Positions 33,933 through 42,008 of a stretch of DNA of 54,199 bases are shown piece by piece (positions within the stretch are counted from its first letter, which is position 1; each line of letters opens with the position of its first letter). The position numbers and the translations under genes are program-made. The stretch covers positions 1 through 54,199 of the forward strand of contig NZ_AHTH01000018.1 in assembly GCF_000245735.1 (NCBI RefSeq), written 5' to 3'. Under the pieces are notes generated by a model. The model saw nothing but the letters and a program-made list of their open reading frames with translations. It did not search any database and was not told the DNA's origin. Source of the DNA: Alishewanella jeotgali KCTC 22429 (GTDB taxonomy: Bacteria > Pseudomonadota > Gammaproteobacteria > Enterobacterales > Alteromonadaceae).

Positions 33933-33960
33933 AAAAAAAAGGCCAGTACTAAGACTGGCC
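33933..33960 (-). terminator. Terminator of the sigma-54 microprotein gene
   Basis: Stem GGCCAGT/ACTGGCC with a 6-nt loop and eight T on the minus strand. It lies 39 bp past the small gene and 82 bp before the glrK start, so the small gene is a separate transcript. Confidence 0.92.
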
Positions 33961-33998
33961 AAGGCAGATTCAGCTCAACAGCTGATCTATGGGATAGG

Positions 33999-34187
33999 TT
34001 ACTGGGCTAACTCGGTGTTCATGCCCTGAGCATAAACTGCTTGCGTAGCCTGAGTTGAATGCGCCAGTTGCTGCTGTTCCCAGGCCTGGACGCTGGCATT
34101 ATTCAGGTCAACCCGACGCAGTAAGGTAAAAACGATAGCCATATTGGCAACTAAAAACAGCGTGATAAAACTTAAGAACATATCCAT
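33999..34187 (-). CDS. 62-aa single-pass membrane protein, predicted sigma-54/GlrR target
   Basis: 62 aa starting MDMFLSFITLFLVANMAIVF; the first 22 residues are a membrane helix with a short N-terminus. A basic LLRRVDL follows, then a polar Gln/Ala-rich tail (about 30-62). An open frame extends upstream to 34334, but GGAGAAG lies 5 nt before ATG 34187, and the upstream part covers a leader hairpin and the promoter, so the short form is preferred. I do not recognise the family. It has a near-perfect sigma-54 promoter (34305-34320), enhancer-like sites further up, and its own terminator, and lies directly ahead of glrK-glrG-glrR. It may be an effector or feedback partner of GlrK, as small membrane proteins often are; this is inference. 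Confidence 0.78.
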   Translation of the reverse strand: MDMFLSFITLFLVANMAIVFTLLRRVDLNNASVQAWEQQQLAHSTQATQAVYAQGMNTELAQ

Positions 34188-34245
34188 GGTACTTCTCCGG
34201 CTATGGGCTCCCGCAGTGGAGCAACTTTGCTGTCTCAGGAGAATC

Positions 34246-34276
34246 GCGTAAAAGTAATACTGCATTGCTTTTACGC
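34246..34276 (-). promoter_or_regulatory. Leader hairpin of the microprotein mRNA
   Basis: Perfect 9-bp inverted repeat GCGTAAAAG/CTTTTACGC with a 13-nt loop in the predicted 107-nt 5' leader. Could protect the mRNA, bind a protein, or be part of a small RNA. Confidence 0.5.
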
Positions 34277-34304
34277 TATTCCCCTGCAGCGTTACCATAG
34301 TTAA

Positions 34305-34320
34305 TGCATGATGCGTGCCA
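34305..34320 (-). promoter_or_regulatory. Sigma-54 promoter
   Basis: TGGCACGCATCATGCA against the consensus TGGCACG-N4-TTGCA: GG and GC are exactly spaced and only one base differs. Predicted start near 34294. This is one of the clearest promoter matches in the window. Confidence 0.88.
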
Positions 34321-34383
34321 ACATTTAATTTCAATTTAGATTCAAAAACTTAGGTGATTTCTGACAGGGTAATGCGGATAGGG

Positions 34384-34477
34384 GTGTCGCTAACTGTTGC
34401 TAATTAGCGACACTTAAAACGGGGTAAAAAAATTTCCATTTAAAATCAACAGCTTAAACTGTATGCAAAAAGCGACA
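34384..34477 (-). promoter_or_regulatory. Candidate GlrR enhancer sites upstream of the sigma-54 promoter
   Basis: Two TGTN-N10-GACA motifs: TGTT...GACA (34395-34412) and TGTA...GACA (34460-34477), each one base off TGTC-N10-GACA, which I recall as the GlrR site of enterobacterial glmY. A perfect 10-bp inverted repeat GTGTCGCTAA/TTAGCGACAC (34384-34413, spacer 10) overlaps the first. They lie about 75-160 bp upstream of the promoter, a normal range for enhancer-binding proteins. The 34188-34545 gap is thus explained as a regulatory region. Confidence 0.7.
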
Positions 34478-34545
34478 CTACCTCAGACAGCAGAAATAGC
34501 TAGCAGCCAAATAAAGGCCAGCTAACAGTAAGCTTTTGATTTCAA

Positions 34546-35772
34546 TTAAATAAAGCCATAGCGCTGGGCAACACGGTCAAAATACTCCAGGCACTGTTTA
34601 GCATACTGACGTTTCTCGACATAGCTGCCTGGGAAAAAGCTTTTCTTAAAGCCATAGGCCACCATATCTTTTAACCGTTTTAACGGCACGTCGAAGTTAT
34701 CCAGCGCCAGCTGGTATTCCTTACTGACTGTGGTATTCGATACCAGGCGGTTATCGGTACAAATGACTGTAGCAATACGATGCTCCAGCATATCTTTAAA
34801 CTTATGCTGGCGGATATCGGTAATCGCCGGGTTGGTTTGCAGGTTGCTGGTTAAACAGACTTCAATCGCAATACGCTTATCGGCGATATAAGAAGCCAGG
34901 TTATTGATATATTTTGTTTTATCGGAAATAGCCGGATCCTGAATCATCTCCGGTATAAACATTGAGTAGCCATGCCCCAGACGATCTGCATAGCACTCGG
35001 TAATGGCTTCAAACACACTCTCGGCACCGTAGGCTTCACCGGCATGCAGGGTTTTTAGCAAAAAGTGCTGGTGAGCGTATTCGTATACTTCTTTAAATTT
35101 ACCGGCCGGATAGCCTGCTTCCTGCCCGGCTAAATCCAGACCAACAATCGGCATGCCTTCTTCATCACGCAGCCGGACACTGGCACGCACCAGCTCCATC
35201 GCCGCCAGCTTAATCACATCCATTGGCGCAAAATCACGCATTAATTGAAACAGGTTGGTGTAATAGGGTGAGAAACCTTTGTTACCAAACATTCGCATCG
35301 CACAGTTAATAATGCCATAGTAGAACGGCGGCTTCTGACCGCTTAGCACCGCTTCAGTGGCGTTATACTCCTGCATCGCCTGCTTTAGCCCGTTATTCAC
35401 TGCATGCATAATCTGGTCAAAATCAATACCGCGCGTCAGATCAATCAACAACTGCGGGGCGAAACGCACTTCAATATAATTGACGCCTTCGGCCTGATTA
35501 TCCAGTGCCAGCTCGTAAGCGGCCTGCTGCAGGTTTTCCGGGTCGCGTAACACGGCACAGGTATATTGGAAGCAATGCAGATACTCACCCAGATTCTGAT
35601 AACGATCTTTAAATACCAGCTCTTTTAAACCACTGACGCTTTCTGACGGCAGGGTAACCTGACTGCGTTTCGCCATCTCGATTAAGCTGTCCAGACGCAA
35701 ACTGCCATCCAGGTGTAAATGCAGATCGGATTTAGGCATCATTTTAATAAAATCGGCGGAGTAGCGGGCCAT
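34546..35772 (-). CDS. Adenosine deaminase family protein
   Basis: 408 aa from the ATG at 35772, with AGAGGA 6 nt upstream; longer in-frame starts to 35859 lack an RBS. Metal motif HLHLDGS near the N-terminus, HAGE catalytic Glu segment (TLHAGEAYG), GHGYSM, ICTDNRLVSNTTVSKEY with the last metal Asp, and CLTSNLQTNP. These are the zinc-dependent TIM-barrel adenosine/adenine deaminase motifs. The protein is longer than E. coli Add (333 aa), as in several marine gammaproteobacteria. It converts adenosine to inosine. Single gene. Confidence 0.85.
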   Translation of the reverse strand: MARYSADFIKMMPKSDLHLHLDGSLRLDSLIEMAKRSQVTLPSESVSGLKELVFKDRYQNLGEYLHCFQYTCAVLRDPENLQQAAYELALDNQAEGVNYIEVRFAPQLLIDLTRGIDFDQIMHAVNNGLKQAMQEYNATEAVLSGQKPPFYYGIINCAMRMFGNKGFSPYYTNLFQLMRDFAPMDVIKLAAMELVRASVRLRDEEGMPIVGLDLAGQEAGYPAGKFKEVYEYAHQHFLLKTLHAGEAYGAESVFEAITECYADRLGHGYSMFIPEMIQDPAISDKTKYINNLASYIADKRIAIEVCLTSNLQTNPAITDIRQHKFKDMLEHRIATVICTDNRLVSNTTVSKEYQLALDNFDVPLKRLKDMVAYGFKKSFFPGSYVEKRQYAKQCLEYFDRVAQRYGFI

Positions 35773-35938
35773 AGTCATTCCTCTGTTAACACAGCTATAG
35801 CATACCACAGACTCACCAGCGCAGCGGCTGAACCGATAACCGGACCAACTGAAAAACACCTGCTAACGCCCTTAGCAGATTGGATTAATTGCGCTTATGC
35901 TATCTACAGGAGCCCTCCTGTTCACCTTAGGTAATGCT

Positions 35939-37783
35939 ATGCAGTTAAATACTATCTCTATCAAAAGCCGGTTAATTATTATCGCCACGCTAGCCATTGT
36001 CGCCCTGGCATTGATGCTAGTACTGATGCAGCATCAGGCGAAAGTGCTAAATAACCTGTCCGGTGCCAGCCGTTTAGTTGCCGAACTGAATAGCGAAATG
36101 CTACAGCTACGGCGTCATGAAAAAGACTTTTTACTGCGCCAAGAACTACGGTATTTAGAACGCCACCAAAATACCCAGCAGAGCCTGCAAACTAAGCTCA
36201 CGGCATTGCAAAGTTTGTTACAAACCCTACGACTGGATGATAGCAAGAGCCAGCAGTTCGCTACCCAGGTGCGAGCCTACGTGGCTGAGTTCGCCGCTCT
36301 GGTGCAGGCGCAGCAAAAAATTGGCCTGACCGTAGAAGAGGGGCTAATTGGCAATATGCGCCAGGCAGCACAGCGTCTGGAGCAACAAGTCGGCAGTAAT
36401 CCGGAGCTACTGGTAAGTTACCTGCAATTGCGACGGCTGGAGAAAGACTTTTTACTGCGCCGGGATAACCAATATCTGGCGGCGCAACAACCATTCTTTG
36501 CCAGCTTGCAAGCTGCTGCAGAGCTGACAGATCGCAGCGCGCTGTCTCAATACCAGCAAAGCCTGAGTGCCCTGGATCAGGCAATGCGCGAGCGAGGCTA
36601 TAACGAGAGCGAGGGCAATGAAGGCAAGATGCGGCGTGAAATTCAAGCCACCGAGGCATTGTTAAAGCAATTATCCGAAGAGCTGGATCTGGCGTTAACC
36701 GCTGCCAGCACCCAAATCAACCGGCTGAGCCTGGGTATTTTCGCCGTTATTCTGGTGCTGGTGGTGGTGCTGGTCAGCCTGATCGCCCGCAGCATTCATC
36801 GCCCTATCCAGCAGGCATCTGCTGATTTGGCCCGGATCCGCTCTGACAAAGATTTTACCCATCGCCTGGTGTTAAAAGGCAAAGATGAAATCAGCAATCT
36901 TGGCTCTGATATGAATGCGGTACTGTCTGATGTACAAGGCCTGATCCAAACCGTAAATCAATCGTTGACCACGCTGGACAAAGTGACTGATGAACTGGCT
37001 GCGGCTGCGCAAAGCACCAATCAGGTCATGCGTAGCCAGCAATTGGAAACCGATATGGTGGCCACCGCAGTGACAGAAATGGGCGCTACCATAGAGGAAA
37101 TTGCCGCCAGTACCGAGAATACCGCCAATACCGCTGAAGCCAGCAACCAAAGCGCGCAGGCTGGACAGCAACAGGTAAATGACACAGTCAGTCATATCAA
37201 AGCCCTGGCCAGCCGGTTACAGCAAGCCAGTACCGCCACCGCCGAGCTGGAACGCGACAGCGTGAGCATAGGGTCAGTATTGGATGTGATCCGCGCCATT
37301 GCCGAGCAAACCAATTTACTGGCACTGAATGCGGCTATTGAAGCAGCCAGAGCCGGTGAACAAGGTCGCGGCTTTGCCGTGGTTGCTGATGAGGTCCGCA
37401 CCTTAGCACAGCGCACCCAACAATCTACCCGGGAAATTGAGGGTATTATCCAGAGCTTACAGGGCAGAACCAAGGATATTGCCAAAGTGATGCTGCAGTG
37501 TCGTGATGATGGTATGCAAAGCGCCGAACAAGCCGGTTCAGCCAGCCAGCTGCTGCAACAAATCACCAGCGATATCACCCGCATTATGGATATGACGACC
37601 CAGATCGCCACTGCCATAGAAGAACAAAGTTCGGTAGCAGCAGAGGTAAACCGCAATGTGGTGAAAATCCGTGATATGTCAGAGGATACGCTGCGTAGCG
37701 CTGACAACAATAGCCAACTGAGTGAACAGGTGGCGAGGCAGGCTCGCGGTTTACGGGCTGAGGTGATTAAGTTCCGCGCTTAA
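35939..37783 (+). CDS. Methyl-accepting chemotaxis protein with HBM-type sensor
   Basis: 614 aa from ATG 35939 (AGG upstream); ORF extends to 35897 but the membrane helix starts after the later Met. TM1 (about 15-33), a periplasmic helical bimodular-type domain carrying two copies of a LRRHEKDFLLR / LRRLEKDFLLRR motif, TM2 (about 270-290), HAMP, then the signalling domain with the tip [32 protein letters not shown] (landmark [16 protein letters not shown]). HBM receptors sense organic acids. No C-terminal CheR pentapeptide. Convergent with a second chemoreceptor across an IS insertion. Confidence 0.9.
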   Translation: MQLNTISIKSRLIIIATLAIVALALMLVLMQHQAKVLNNLSGASRLVAELNSEMLQLRRHEKDFLLRQELRYLERHQNTQQSLQTKLTALQSLLQTLRLDDSKSQQFATQVRAYVAEFAALVQAQQKIGLTVEEGLIGNMRQAAQRLEQQVGSNPELLVSYLQLRRLEKDFLLRRDNQYLAAQQPFFASLQAAAELTDRSALSQYQQSLSALDQAMRERGYNESEGNEGKMRREIQATEALLKQLSEELDLALTAASTQINRLSLGIFAVILVLVVVLVSLIARSIHRPIQQASADLARIRSDKDFTHRLVLKGKDEISNLGSDMNAVLSDVQGLIQTVNQSLTTLDKVTDELAAAAQSTNQVMRSQQLETDMVATAVTEMGATIEEIAASTENTANTAEASNQSAQAGQQQVNDTVSHIKALASRLQQASTATAELERDSVSIGSVLDVIRAIAEQTNLLALNAAIEAARAGEQGRGFAVVADEVRTLAQRTQQSTREIEGIIQSLQGRTKDIAKVMLQCRDDGMQSAEQAGSASQLLQQITSDITRIMDMTTQIATAIEEQSSVAAEVNRNVVKIRDMSEDTLRSADNNSQLSEQVARQARGLRAEVIKFRA

Positions 37784-37845
37784 ACCCAGGCAGCCGATAC
37801 ACTCTGCAGCATACGACAACGGATGTTTTAGACCGCAAAAATAAC

Positions 37846-37867
37846 AAGGGCGCCAAATGGCGCCCTT
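37846..37867 (+). repeat. Left copy of 22-bp palindromic direct repeat (split chemoreceptor terminator)
   Basis: Arms AAGGGCGCC and GGCGCCCTT around AAAT. An identical copy lies at 39477-39498. It is the hairpin terminator expected after the chemoreceptor gene, duplicated by the IS. Confidence 0.85.
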
Positions 37868-37877
37868 CAGATTAATG

Positions 37878-37907
37878 ACAAACCCCGGTTTTTTGGCCGG
37901 GGTTTGT
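37878..37907. repeat. Subterminal hairpin, left end of IS
   Basis: Perfect 11-bp stem ACAAACCCCGG/CCGGGGTTTGT with loop TTTTTTGG. Confidence 0.8.
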
Positions 37908-37957
37908 GTTTTCTGGATTCTGATCTTTTTTGTATCTGTGTTTTCTGCTTTCTTTTA

Positions 37958-39399
37958 TTAAATCTGGCAGTATTGAATCTCGGATTTGTTATGCCGCAGA
38001 ATGCACTCTGCAAAGGTGTATAGTGCCGATTTCAGGCCATAAAAAAGCGATAAAAAGGCCAGCAAGGCCATTTTCTTGATGTTTTGCGCTACCGCCGCCA
38101 GTAAACACTGCATCTGCACTTTCGCCAGACCACGGAACCGTGCATAGCGATGGCCATGATGCTGTTTTGCGTCTGCGAAGCTGCGTTCAACCGTCTCTTT
38201 TCGTCGGTTGTAAATCTTCTTACCCCACGGACAGCAGCCGCAAACCACTCACATGCTCTTTATCCTCTTCCCAGACATGCCGGGTTATCGTTTTCTTATA
38301 CTGCTTGTTCTTCGTGCAGTCCTGACGTAGCGGGCAATCCTGACACACTTTAGGGTTAGATTGATAATGCCGGTAGCCCTGACGGTCTGTCGTGCTGTAA
38401 GTCAGGATTTCACCTTGGGGGCAACGATAGGTATCGGTTGTTTTATCGTAGGTAAATTGCTTCTTCTTAATCGGATTAGCGGTGACATTGGGACGACGGT
38501 AGGCAATAACCGGTGCAATTTGCCGCTCCCGGATTAAATGGCAAAGCGGTGCAGTAAAGTAGCCCGCATCCAAACCAACGGCTATCGGACTAAACTTAAA
38601 GCGCTCAAGCTGACGGTCTAATCTGGCCAGATAGGGCTGGCTATCATGCACATTCCCCGGCGTCACGAAGGTATCCGTGATGATGCCGTGGCGGCCATCC
38701 ACGGTGCGATGGTCCAAGGTAGAAGAAGCCCTGTGGTTTGCCTTCCCGCGTCATAAAGCCACTGTCAGGGTCGGTTGTGCTGACCTTTTGATTTTTGGTT
38801 TCGGGCTCCTTCGAGTCATCTTGCTTCAGTGGCGCTTTGCCATGGGCTAACCGGTCCTCTTCAACCGCCTTGTTGAGCTCAGCGATATACGCCGATGCAC
38901 TGACCGCCACCTCTTTGTTCACCGCCTTGCGCTTATTGGCATTGGCTTTTAAATGTGTGCTGTCAGTGTAAAGCGTGTGACCACCAATCAGACGCTGCTC
39001 ATACGCCTGTTCAACTATCCGGTCGAAGATACGCTGAAACACATCCGTGCCGTTAAAACGACGAATACGATTCTGGCTCAGCGTGGAGGCATCAGGCACT
39101 TTCTCGGTTAATCCCATCCGCAAAAACCAGCGATAAGCCACATTAACCTGAATTTCCTGTACCAGACGACGCTCACTGGGAATGCCAAACAGATAGCCGA
39201 GGATCATCATCTTAAACAAACGGACAGGGTCAATCGGCGGACGGCCATTATCTTTGCAGTAGAGATGTTCGACTTCAGCACGAATGAACTCGAAATCAAT
39301 GGCGGCATCGACCTTGCGAACCAAATGGTTCTTCGGTACCAGCTCTTCGAGCGTGACCATTTCTAACTGATATTGTTGAGGAGAGGGAGTTTTGAGCAT
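37958..39399 (-). pseudogene. IS1182-type transposase, two frameshifts
   Basis: Three consecutive frames rebuild one protein of about 480 aa. Part 1 (39399 to about 38715): [45 protein letters not shown] (landmark [11 protein letters not shown]) and first catalytic Asp in [10 protein letters not shown]. Part 2 (about 38715 to 38223): [25 protein letters not shown], second Asp in GLDAGYF, and Cys motif CPLRQDC. Part 3 (about 38240 to 37958): catalytic Glu in ETVERSFADAKQHHGHRYARFRG (landmark RSFADAKQHHGHRY). The first shift is one extra base near 38715 (FFYL then DHRT); the second is one extra G in a run of four near 38225. Either real decay or sequencing error. Confidence 0.85.
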
Positions 39400-39436
39400 G
39401 TTGGTTAGCCTTCAAATCAACTAACCCTATTAGATC

Positions 39437-39464
39437 AAAGTCCTGGATCGGCGTCCAGGACTTT
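39437..39464. repeat. Subterminal hairpin, right end of IS
   Basis: Perfect 11-bp stem AAAGTCCTGGA/TCCAGGACTTT with loop TCGGCG, the counterpart of the left-end hairpin. Confidence 0.8.
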
Positions 39465-39476
39465 GTCAGCAGTCTG

Positions 39477-39498
39477 AAGGGCGCCAAATGGCGCCCTT
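39477..39498 (-). terminator. Right copy of palindromic repeat; terminator of the second chemoreceptor gene
   Basis: Same arms as at 37846. It lies 17 bp past the stop of the minus-strand chemoreceptor gene. On the plus side it is followed by four T, so the original hairpin served both convergent genes. Confidence 0.8.
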
Positions 39499-39515
39499 TT
39501 CAACCTGACTAAGGC

Positions 39516-41135
39516 TTAAACTTTAAAGCGATTAACCAGTTCATTTAACTGAATCGCCAGGCGCGACAACTCGGTGGCACTGGCCGACGTTTGCTGTGAA
39601 CCAGCGGAGGTTTGATTGGCCAGATCGCTAATCGTAATAATATTACGGTCAATTTCCCGTGCCACTTTCGATTGCTCTTCAGCAGCACTGGCAATCACAT
39701 GGTTCTGATCGCTGATACTGGTAATATTGGTCGCGATCTGCCCCAGGGCTGCGGCAGCTTCTTCAGCCACATTTTGGGCATCACCAGCGTTTTGGCTAAT
39801 TAGCCCCATGGCATTTACCGCTTCACGTACCGAACCTTGCACTTGTTGGATCATTTGTTCAATTTCACCGGTGGAGGTTTGGGTGCGGTGCGCCAAACTA
39901 CGCACTTCGTCGGCGACGACGGCAAAACCGCGGCCGGCATCACCGGCGCGGGCTGCTTCGATCGCCGCATTCAGCGCCAGCAGGTTGGTTTGCTCGGCCA
40001 CACTGCGAATCACTTCCAGCACCTGGTTAATTGACGAGACTTTTTCTGCCAGCACATTAATCACGGTGACGCTTTGCTGAACCTCGGTATTCATCTTGCC
40101 GATAACAGCACGGGTCTGGGTAACCTTCTGGCTACCATCTTTGGCCAAGTTGGCCGATTGTGCAGACGCATCTGAGGTTTGCATCGCCGTTGCCGCCACT
40201 TCATCAACGGCTGAGCTCATCTCAGTGATAGCCGTCGCGGCTTGTTGTACTTCGTCATTTTGTTGCTGAATGGCGCGCGCTGACTCATCGGTAACGGCAT
40301 TGAGTTCTTCCGCAGCAGAGGCCAGCTGACTGGCTGAGCTGGCAATATGGCCAATGGCATCACGCAGTTTTTGCTGCATTTGTTGTAAGGCTTCAGCCAG
40401 GCGGGTTAATTCATCGTCACCGTCTTTGTTGATACGCTGCGTCAAATCACCTTCCGCAATTTGCCGCGCAGAGGCGACCGCCTGCTCCAGCGGCTGATTG
40501 ATACCGCGTGAAATAACCAGCGCAATCACTATAGCAACCGCCACTGCTAACACTATTAGTACAATCACAATAATACGGGCGGCCTGATAAGCACTGACGG
40601 ATTCGGTACGCGCGGTGTTAGCGGCTTGCTGGTTGATACGGGTGAGATCGAGCAAATCCGTTGTCATCTGTGCCGTAATTGGGTTAATTTGCTGCAGCAA
40701 ATCCAGCGCCATGCCGGTCTCATCCTGCTTCAGAAATTCGAGCGCTTCTTGCTGTAACTGCAAATATTGCTGTAATCTTTTTTCGAAATCAGCAAAAACT
40801 TCCCTCTCTTCATCCAGATATATGTTAGCAGAAAATGCCTGCTCATTACGCCGCACCTCTGCTCGTAATTGCTCTACTTCGTTCAGTGTGGCGCCTTCCT
40901 GCGTAATGTCGGTAGTTAACATCAAGCGTAAGGTTAAGGCCCGCAGACGGGTGACGTTCAGATTTAAGTCCGCCAGGCTCATTAGTGAAGGTAAAGTATT
41001 AGTTTCAACCAAATTCGCCCGTTCACGAATTTGCGACATGGTATTCAGGTTATAAAGACCCAGCGCGGCCAGCATAAAAGCCAGAGCGCCAAAGGCTGCC
41101 AGTAAACGTTTTTGAATGGATATTGTTCTGAACAT
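39516..41135 (-). CDS. Methyl-accepting chemotaxis protein with 4HB sensor
   Basis: 539 aa. TM1 (about 10-30), a four-helix-bundle periplasmic domain (about 31-188), TM2 ([20 protein letters not shown], about 188-208), HAMP ([22 protein letters not shown]), then the signalling domain with tip [24 protein letters not shown] (landmark [16 protein letters not shown]). Methylation helices flank it. No CheR-docking pentapeptide. Ligand unknown. Convergent with the HBM receptor at 35939. Confidence 0.92.
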   Translation of the reverse strand: MFRTISIQKRLLAAFGALAFMLAALGLYNLNTMSQIRERANLVETNTLPSLMSLADLNLNVTRLRALTLRLMLTTDITQEGATLNEVEQLRAEVRRNEQAFSANIYLDEEREVFADFEKRLQQYLQLQQEALEFLKQDETGMALDLLQQINPITAQMTTDLLDLTRINQQAANTARTESVSAYQAARIIVIVLIVLAVAVAIVIALVISRGINQPLEQAVASARQIAEGDLTQRINKDGDDELTRLAEALQQMQQKLRDAIGHIASSASQLASAAEELNAVTDESARAIQQQNDEVQQAATAITEMSSAVDEVAATAMQTSDASAQSANLAKDGSQKVTQTRAVIGKMNTEVQQSVTVINVLAEKVSSINQVLEVIRSVAEQTNLLALNAAIEAARAGDAGRGFAVVADEVRSLAHRTQTSTGEIEQMIQQVQGSVREAVNAMGLISQNAGDAQNVAEEAAAALGQIATNITSISDQNHVIASAAEEQSKVAREIDRNIITISDLANQTSAGSQQTSASATELSRLAIQLNELVNRFKV

Positions 41136-41333
41136 AGGTTTACCCTGTGTTTGCTAGACTGCATAACGGCCTAAAGCCGGATGATTGTTCGAATACAAGA
41201 GTCTCTACTTTAGCAGTTATCTTGCGGCTTGAAAGCATCACAACCGGAAAAAACTGCTTTTTCTCAACTTTGCTGCGCCGATCGCTAAGAGCCGTTGCCG
41301 TATTTTGGGTGAGCAACTTTAGATCCGAAAAAC

Positions 41334-41347
41334 TTGATCCTGATCAA
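41334..41347 (+). promoter_or_regulatory. FNR/ANR box upstream of the cydAB regulator
   Basis: TTGATCCTGATCAA is a perfect match to TTGAT-N4-ATCAA. It lies 58 bp before the GbsR/MarR start codon, so low oxygen should affect this transcript. Confidence 0.88.
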
Positions 41348-41365
41348 GCAATGAGCGTATTATTG

Positions 41366-41383
41366 TTTCAGAAATTTCTGAAA
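41366..41383 (+). promoter_or_regulatory. 18-bp perfect palindrome, candidate operator
   Basis: TTTCAGAAATTTCTGAAA lies between the FNR box and the start codon, where a repressor would block transcription. The nearest candidate binder is the GbsR/MarR regulator itself (autoregulation). Confidence 0.6.
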
Positions 41384-41404
41384 GTTCAGTAATGAGATGC
41401 ACAT

Positions 41405-41968
41405 ATGCAAATGACTCCAATGATTGAATCCTTTGTTTACCACTTTGGCGAAATGGGTAGCCGCTGGGGTTTTAACCGCACCGTTGGCCAAATTTACGCC
41501 CTGTTGGTGATTAGCGAACAACCGCTATGTGCCAATGAAATTGGCGAGCTGCTGGGGATTTCTCGTGGCAACGTCAGTATGGGGTTAAAAGAGTTGGGCA
41601 GCTGGCAGCTGGTACAGGTTAGCCATAAACCCGGCGAGCGGCGCGAGTTTTACCATAGCCGCGGCAGTATCTGGGATATGGCCAACCGGGTGTTTGAAGA
41701 GCGGCGCAAACGGGAAATGGACCCGACCCTTAGCTTACTGCGCGACATTATGATGGACGAGGCCGCCAATCCGGAAGAAGCCTTTGCCCAAAAGCGCATC
41801 GCCGAAATTCACGATCTGCTGGAAAACATTACCGAATGGACGCAAAGCCTGCAGTCCTTGTCGCCAGAGAAGCTGAATACCTTAATGAAGCTGGGCTCTG
41901 GCGTTGGCAAGGTACTGGAGTTTACCGACAAGTTTTTAGGTAAAAAAGATCCGGCAAAAGAAGCCTAG
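41405..41968 (+). CDS. GbsR/MarR-family transcriptional regulator of the cydAB locus
   Basis: 187 aa. N-terminal winged helix: IYALLVISEQPLCANEIGELLGISRGNVSMGLKELGSWQLVQVSHKPGERREFY (landmark GISRGNVSMGLKEL as recognition helix), then a helical dimerisation region and LEFTDKFLGKK tail. GbsR-type proteins are MarR relatives. It is directly upstream of and colinear with cydAB, so it likely controls them, together with FNR. The palindrome at 41366 may be its operator. ATG has weak RBS; second Met at residue 3 is an alternative. Confidence 0.85.
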   Translation: MQMTPMIESFVYHFGEMGSRWGFNRTVGQIYALLVISEQPLCANEIGELLGISRGNVSMGLKELGSWQLVQVSHKPGERREFYHSRGSIWDMANRVFEERRKREMDPTLSLLRDIMMDEAANPEEAFAQKRIAEIHDLLENITEWTQSLQSLSPEKLNTLMKLGSGVGKVLEFTDKFLGKKDPAKEA

Positions 41969-42008
41969 CTGTTTTTGCCAGCTGTTGTTCTATTGTAGTG
42001 AGGTTGCC

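Larger units (their letters stand above)
37868..39476 (-). mobile_element. IS1182-family-like insertion sequence (1609 bp)
   Basis: Bounded by identical 22-bp palindromic repeats. Terminal inverted repeats are imperfect: CAGATTAATGACAAA at the left and CAGACTGCTGACAAA (reading in from the right), agreeing at 12 of 15. Each end continues into an 11-bp hairpin: ACAAACCCCGG stem at 37878-37907 and AAAGTCCTGGA stem at 39437-39464. Inside is one transposase gene on the minus strand broken by two frameshifts. IS1182 elements are known for variable, sometimes long target duplications. The copy looks inactive. Confidence 0.82.

Noticed and set aside
33999..34334. 111-aa version of the microprotein
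   Set aside because: The extra 49 codons cover the sigma-54 promoter, start site and leader hairpin; the short form has a good RBS.
35780..35938. ACCGATAA as a sigma-28 -10 element for the chemoreceptor gene at 35939
   Set aside because: No TAAA-type -35 at the right distance.
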